Below, one piece after another: positions 61,077 through 64,000 of a DNA stretch of 64,000 nt. The notes beneath the pieces were generated by a model. It was not told the DNA's origin. It worked only from the letters and a program-made list of their open reading frames with translations, and did no database searches. The stretch is from Tubulanus polymorphus (Eukaryota; Nemertea; Palaeonemertea; Tubulaniformes; Tubulanidae), in contig NC_134029.1 of the NCBI RefSeq assembly GCF_964204645.1, positions 5,527,001 through 5,591,000 on the forward strand, read 5' to 3'. The stretch's first letter is position 1. Each line of letters starts with the position of its first letter. The translations under genes were made by a program, and so were the position numbers.

Positions 61077-61573
61077 CTATTTTTGGGTCGTGTCTGCTAC
61101 GGCGTTCGTCTGTTGGTGAAACACCGACGCCGTCGAGGCAACTTCGATGACGTTATCGCGGTCGCTAAGCAGTGAATGTTCATCGTCGGAAGTATCTCTC
61201 ATTTCTGCTTCATTGTCCGAGAAATAAATACTGTCCTTCGTCGATACTGAACTCTTCTCGTCCGAACTACAGCCGTGATGCCCGAACGAATTTTTCTTCT
61301 CATGTCTCGAGTTGCACGTGCGCAAACAACGACATTTTCGCTGACCCTCAGTGGCGTCTTCTTTCTTGTATTTTACGCGTCGATTCTGGAACCAGATTTT
61401 CACTTGCTTTTCGGATAAGTTCAGATACGTGGCGATCTCTATACGGCGCAGGCGAGACAGGTACATGTTACTGGCGAATTCTCGCTCGAGCTCCAAAAGC
61501 TGGGTACTGGTAAAAGCCGTGCGGATCCGCTTGCTGCTGTGTAAATCGTCGGGACTGACACTTCTATTGTTAC
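61077..61573 (-). CDS. Gsx: Gsx homeobox protein, exon 2 (homeodomain)
   Basis: Second and last exon of the ParaHox transcription factor Gsx (genomic screen homeobox; ind in Drosophila), a nuclear DNA-binding protein that patterns anterior neural or sensory tissue in bilaterians. Acceptor CCTATAG|GT completes a Gly codon started in exon 1; the stop is at 61077. The homeodomain is residues 159-218 (61356-61535): [20 protein letters not shown], then [20 protein letters not shown], then [15 protein letters not shown]. Gln50, Trp48, Phe49, Asn51 and Arg53 are kept. [10 protein letters not shown] separates Gsx from other ANTP-class proteins. Most Gsx proteins I recall have VKHKKE where this one has VKYKKE. 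The tail after it is Ser/Asp/Glu-rich with a CRCLRTC cluster and no domain I recognise. Confidence 0.97.
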
Positions 61574-63058
61574 CTATAGGAATACAAGAGTGGAGAACTA
61601 TAACAAATATCGTCAACAATCATCGAAAAGTTCAATATTTCTAATTATGTAACTTTCGAATTTGTTTGATTTGCAATTCAATTTAGGATTTCAAACAGCG
61701 TATACGATGTTTGTACTTTGCAATGGTTAGCCCACGTGGCATAAAATTAACTAAAGAATATGCAGTTTATTTATTTCCTTATTCAACGACCCGGTTATGC
61801 TTGCAGGTGTACAAACTTAATAATGAATACTTTATTTTACGCACGAGATCTAAGCAAACTTTTGAAATTATTCATTATCGACTCGGCGGTGTACGCATCG
61901 AATTAATGAATATAAATTCCGGTTTCAGCATCGATTTACACTGTGTAATTAAAAGTCAACCACGATTTGATACGGGCGCCGACATTATTCATGCATATTT
62001 TGAAATTAAAATTCATAAGCTATCTAATATAGATATCACTTATCAGTAAAAGGGATTATCATTTTTTTATTGTAGTCGTTTTGCATCGATTGATTCTGCG
62101 TATTTTCAGCAAGCTGTCTTAATATCAAACGTTTACAGTTGACCTTTTATGAATTCAAAATACAAAAATACAAATGCTAAATTGATAGGACTTTAAGCGG
62201 AATAAAATTTAGAATACAGAATTATGTAATGTGAGATAACTTATTTGGTAAAAAATCTTAAGAATCGGTAATCTTATCGCGAAATTGATTAAAATGGTGC
62301 CGTGAAATATTTTCAAATGTACATATGCATTCGAACGTCGAAAGTTTGCAGCAATGTGAAATTTTTTCCACCAAAAATTATTTGGCTTTATCAAATCACT
62401 CATGTTTTACTTAATATGTCATTTTGTTCAAGAACCACCGCGCGCTGGTTTTTTATTCGACTCCGAATGCGGCGCATACGAAATACGAAATCGTTATTTC
62501 AATTGAGGAATTGAGGGGTTAGCGATGAGCAACCCGTGGCTACAATGCGTGCAACGCGTGGCATGACACAACAGGGCGCTTAGCGTGTTTATGAATTCAT
62601 GTTGTCCCCGAGTCGTAACATCTGAATATCATCCCAATTAATTCAATTAATAAAATCTTCACACGTCACCTTAATGAGCGCGATGTATGTTTTTAATCGA
62701 GCGTAATATTGCCGAACCCGAATCAATCCGAATCTCTTTCTATTTTTCTTTGAAATTGATTTTTGTCCGAATTACGCGTGTGTTATACGGATATCAGTAG
62801 GGAACATTGTAATTTTTCCTCCAACAAGCAGCAGGGGTAAAAATCCCAATAGCGAAAATATTGCTGAATAATTGAAGATTAAAAATGTTCGGCCTTCTGT
62901 TCGGGATTCATCATGCGATCATTTTGGCACTAAATCTTTTTCGCAGCATTTGCCAGTAAAAAAATGCTACTAATTCTCTGCCTTTTTTACTCAAAAGTAG
63001 GTTTGTAACGAATGAATAAATGGTCGCCATGAAGTATTTAAGATTCAAATTGACTTAC
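61574..63058 (-). other. Intron of Gsx
   Basis: AT-rich intron with many TAAT cores, the basic binding site of homeodomain proteins. It contains a 112-codon plus-strand open frame (61711-62049) that resembles no protein I know. I see no transposon in it. Confidence 0.85.
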
Positions 63059-63494
63059 CGATGCTTGGATAACGTATTCTGTTGGAATCATGAGCAAGTC
63101 GGTAAGGCGTCGGTCTGTCCAACGGCGGGCTGATGTTGCTGGCAGTTGGTCGAGGCATTCCTAACGACGGACGAGGAGCTGCCCGAAACGCTGATGGTAG
63201 AACATGAGACGACATGACGCTATTGGCCGCAATACTGCTTACCGGTTTTATCAGCGGTAGAGCCGAGGTCATCGGGATCATACCGGCAGGGGTTCTCACA
63301 CACAGGGGGCAGCACATACCGAACATGTCCGCGGGATGGGACCCAGCGCGCGGTATACAATGAAACGAATGACCAGGCAGTCCGTGCATGGCTGGATGGT
63401 CAACGTGTCCAATATGTCCGTTATTCAACGACGGGGAATCGAGTCCATTGGCTTTCTTCACTATCAACGAGTCCACCAAAAATGAGCGAGACAT
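63059..63494 (-). CDS. Gsx: Gsx homeobox protein, exon 1 (N-terminal motif)
   Basis: First coding exon, 145 codons plus one base, ending ATC G|GTAAGT. The protein should start at MSRSFLVDSLIVKK, because MSRSFLVDSLI is the conserved N-terminal Gsx motif, likely an Engrailed-homology-type repression motif. An upstream in-frame Met ten codons earlier (63524) would only add MRSQWNNFIE and I rejected it. The middle is Pro/His/Met-rich and poorly ordered (HGLPGHSFHCIPRAG, MFGMCCPLCVRTPAG), as in other Gsx proteins. The complete protein is 310 residues. The 1.48-kb intron is placed shortly before the homeodomain. Confidence 0.95.
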
Positions 63495-63903
63495 TTCTAT
63501 AAAGTTATTCCACTGACTTCTCACCCAAATATAAAAGGTATCCGAAGGAACAGATTTAGATTAAGTTCGTAATTGGATAAATCCTCTTATGATACGTGGT
63601 GTATTTTTCTTCGCTCGTGCCGCGATGTCGCGCATGCGGTTCCAAACGACAGTTTGATGCGAGTCCACTCAAATCATGGCTTTTATATGGCGAGCTATTG
63701 TCCCGATCGAGTCGACGAGCTGGATTCCGAATATCACGCATCAATCAATGGAAATTTAATAATGCTGACGAATCTCATCATTATAATAAAAAGCTTAGTG
63801 CAAATAAAGGCGACGCTTCAAGCATAAATACGACACGCAAGTGAAGCATTTTACCAATCAAAATTCTGCAATGTTTTGTTGAGCACGCGGCGGTCGTGCG
63901 AAC

Positions 63904-63952
63904 GGGGCGGGGTCGGCTGGGACGTCCATCGATTCGGAGGGTTTTATTGGTC
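63904..63952 (-). promoter_or_regulatory. Possible Gsx upstream promoter: GC box, CCAAT box
   Basis: About 410-460 bp upstream of the Gsx start codon. Read on the minus strand there is a CCAAT box (63946-63950) next to CAATAAAA, a posterior-Hox/Cdx type site, and then a GC box CCCCGCCCC (63904-63912). The block around 63885-63930 is far richer in CpG than its surroundings. Function is inferred from motifs only. Confidence 0.35.
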
Positions 63953-64000
63953 CGCAAACTGTACGCAGAAAACGCCTTTAAACTAGAAACAATTTTCATC

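Noticed and set aside
63524-63524. Upstream Met as the Gsx start
   Set aside because: MSRSFLVDSL is the conserved Gsx N-terminus; the extra ten residues are not expected.

Overview
The window is AT-rich animal nuclear DNA: spliced genes with GT-AG introns, long (TA)n tracts, non-LTR retrotransposon relics, MITEs and tRNA-like SINE heads. The ParaHox gene Gsx, a TRPC channel exon and a GalNAc-transferase make it a bilaterian. The small genes and repeat style suggest a lophotrochozoan, perhaps a mollusc, but that is an inference and not shown by any one feature.

Three protein-coding loci are well supported, all on the minus strand. (1) At 2260-2685 lies the first coding exon of a TRPC-type cation channel (TRPC4/5-like N-terminal ankyrin region). 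The rest of that gene must lie further left or outside the window. (2) From 43735 down to at least 36034 lies a polypeptide N-acetylgalactosaminyltransferase. I rebuilt eleven exons by hand, with splice phases agreeing at every junction, giving 578 residues: a type II membrane anchor, a stem, a GT-A catalytic domain with DxH and WGGEN motifs, and two repeats of a ricin-type lectin domain. The last exon(s) were not found. (3) At 63494-61077 lies a complete two-exon Gsx homeobox gene (310 residues), with the N-terminal MSRSFLVDSL motif and a full homeodomain. No second homeobox was seen. A small one-membrane-span ORF (34403-34158) and a possible membrane-anchored first exon (21555-21375) are weaker candidates.

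The rest is mostly non-coding. Its most striking parts are: a 977-bp foldback element (39446-40422) built of palindromic 144-bp units, whose 6-bp target duplication overlaps the splice donor of GalNAc-T exon 4; a 217-bp apparently perfect inverted repeat (34714-35186) next to a hAT-like MITE with an 8-bp target duplication; three copies of a roughly 190-bp dispersed repeat (6.1, 10.3 and 53.8 kb); two LINE 3' ends; several hairpin MITEs; five long (TA)n tracts; and a 38-bp minisatellite.

The three genes share no obvious pathway. They are neighbours on a chromosome and not an operon. Most of the other open frames in this window come from repeats (for example the IYIY frames in TA tracts and the frames of the foldback array) or are chance frames.
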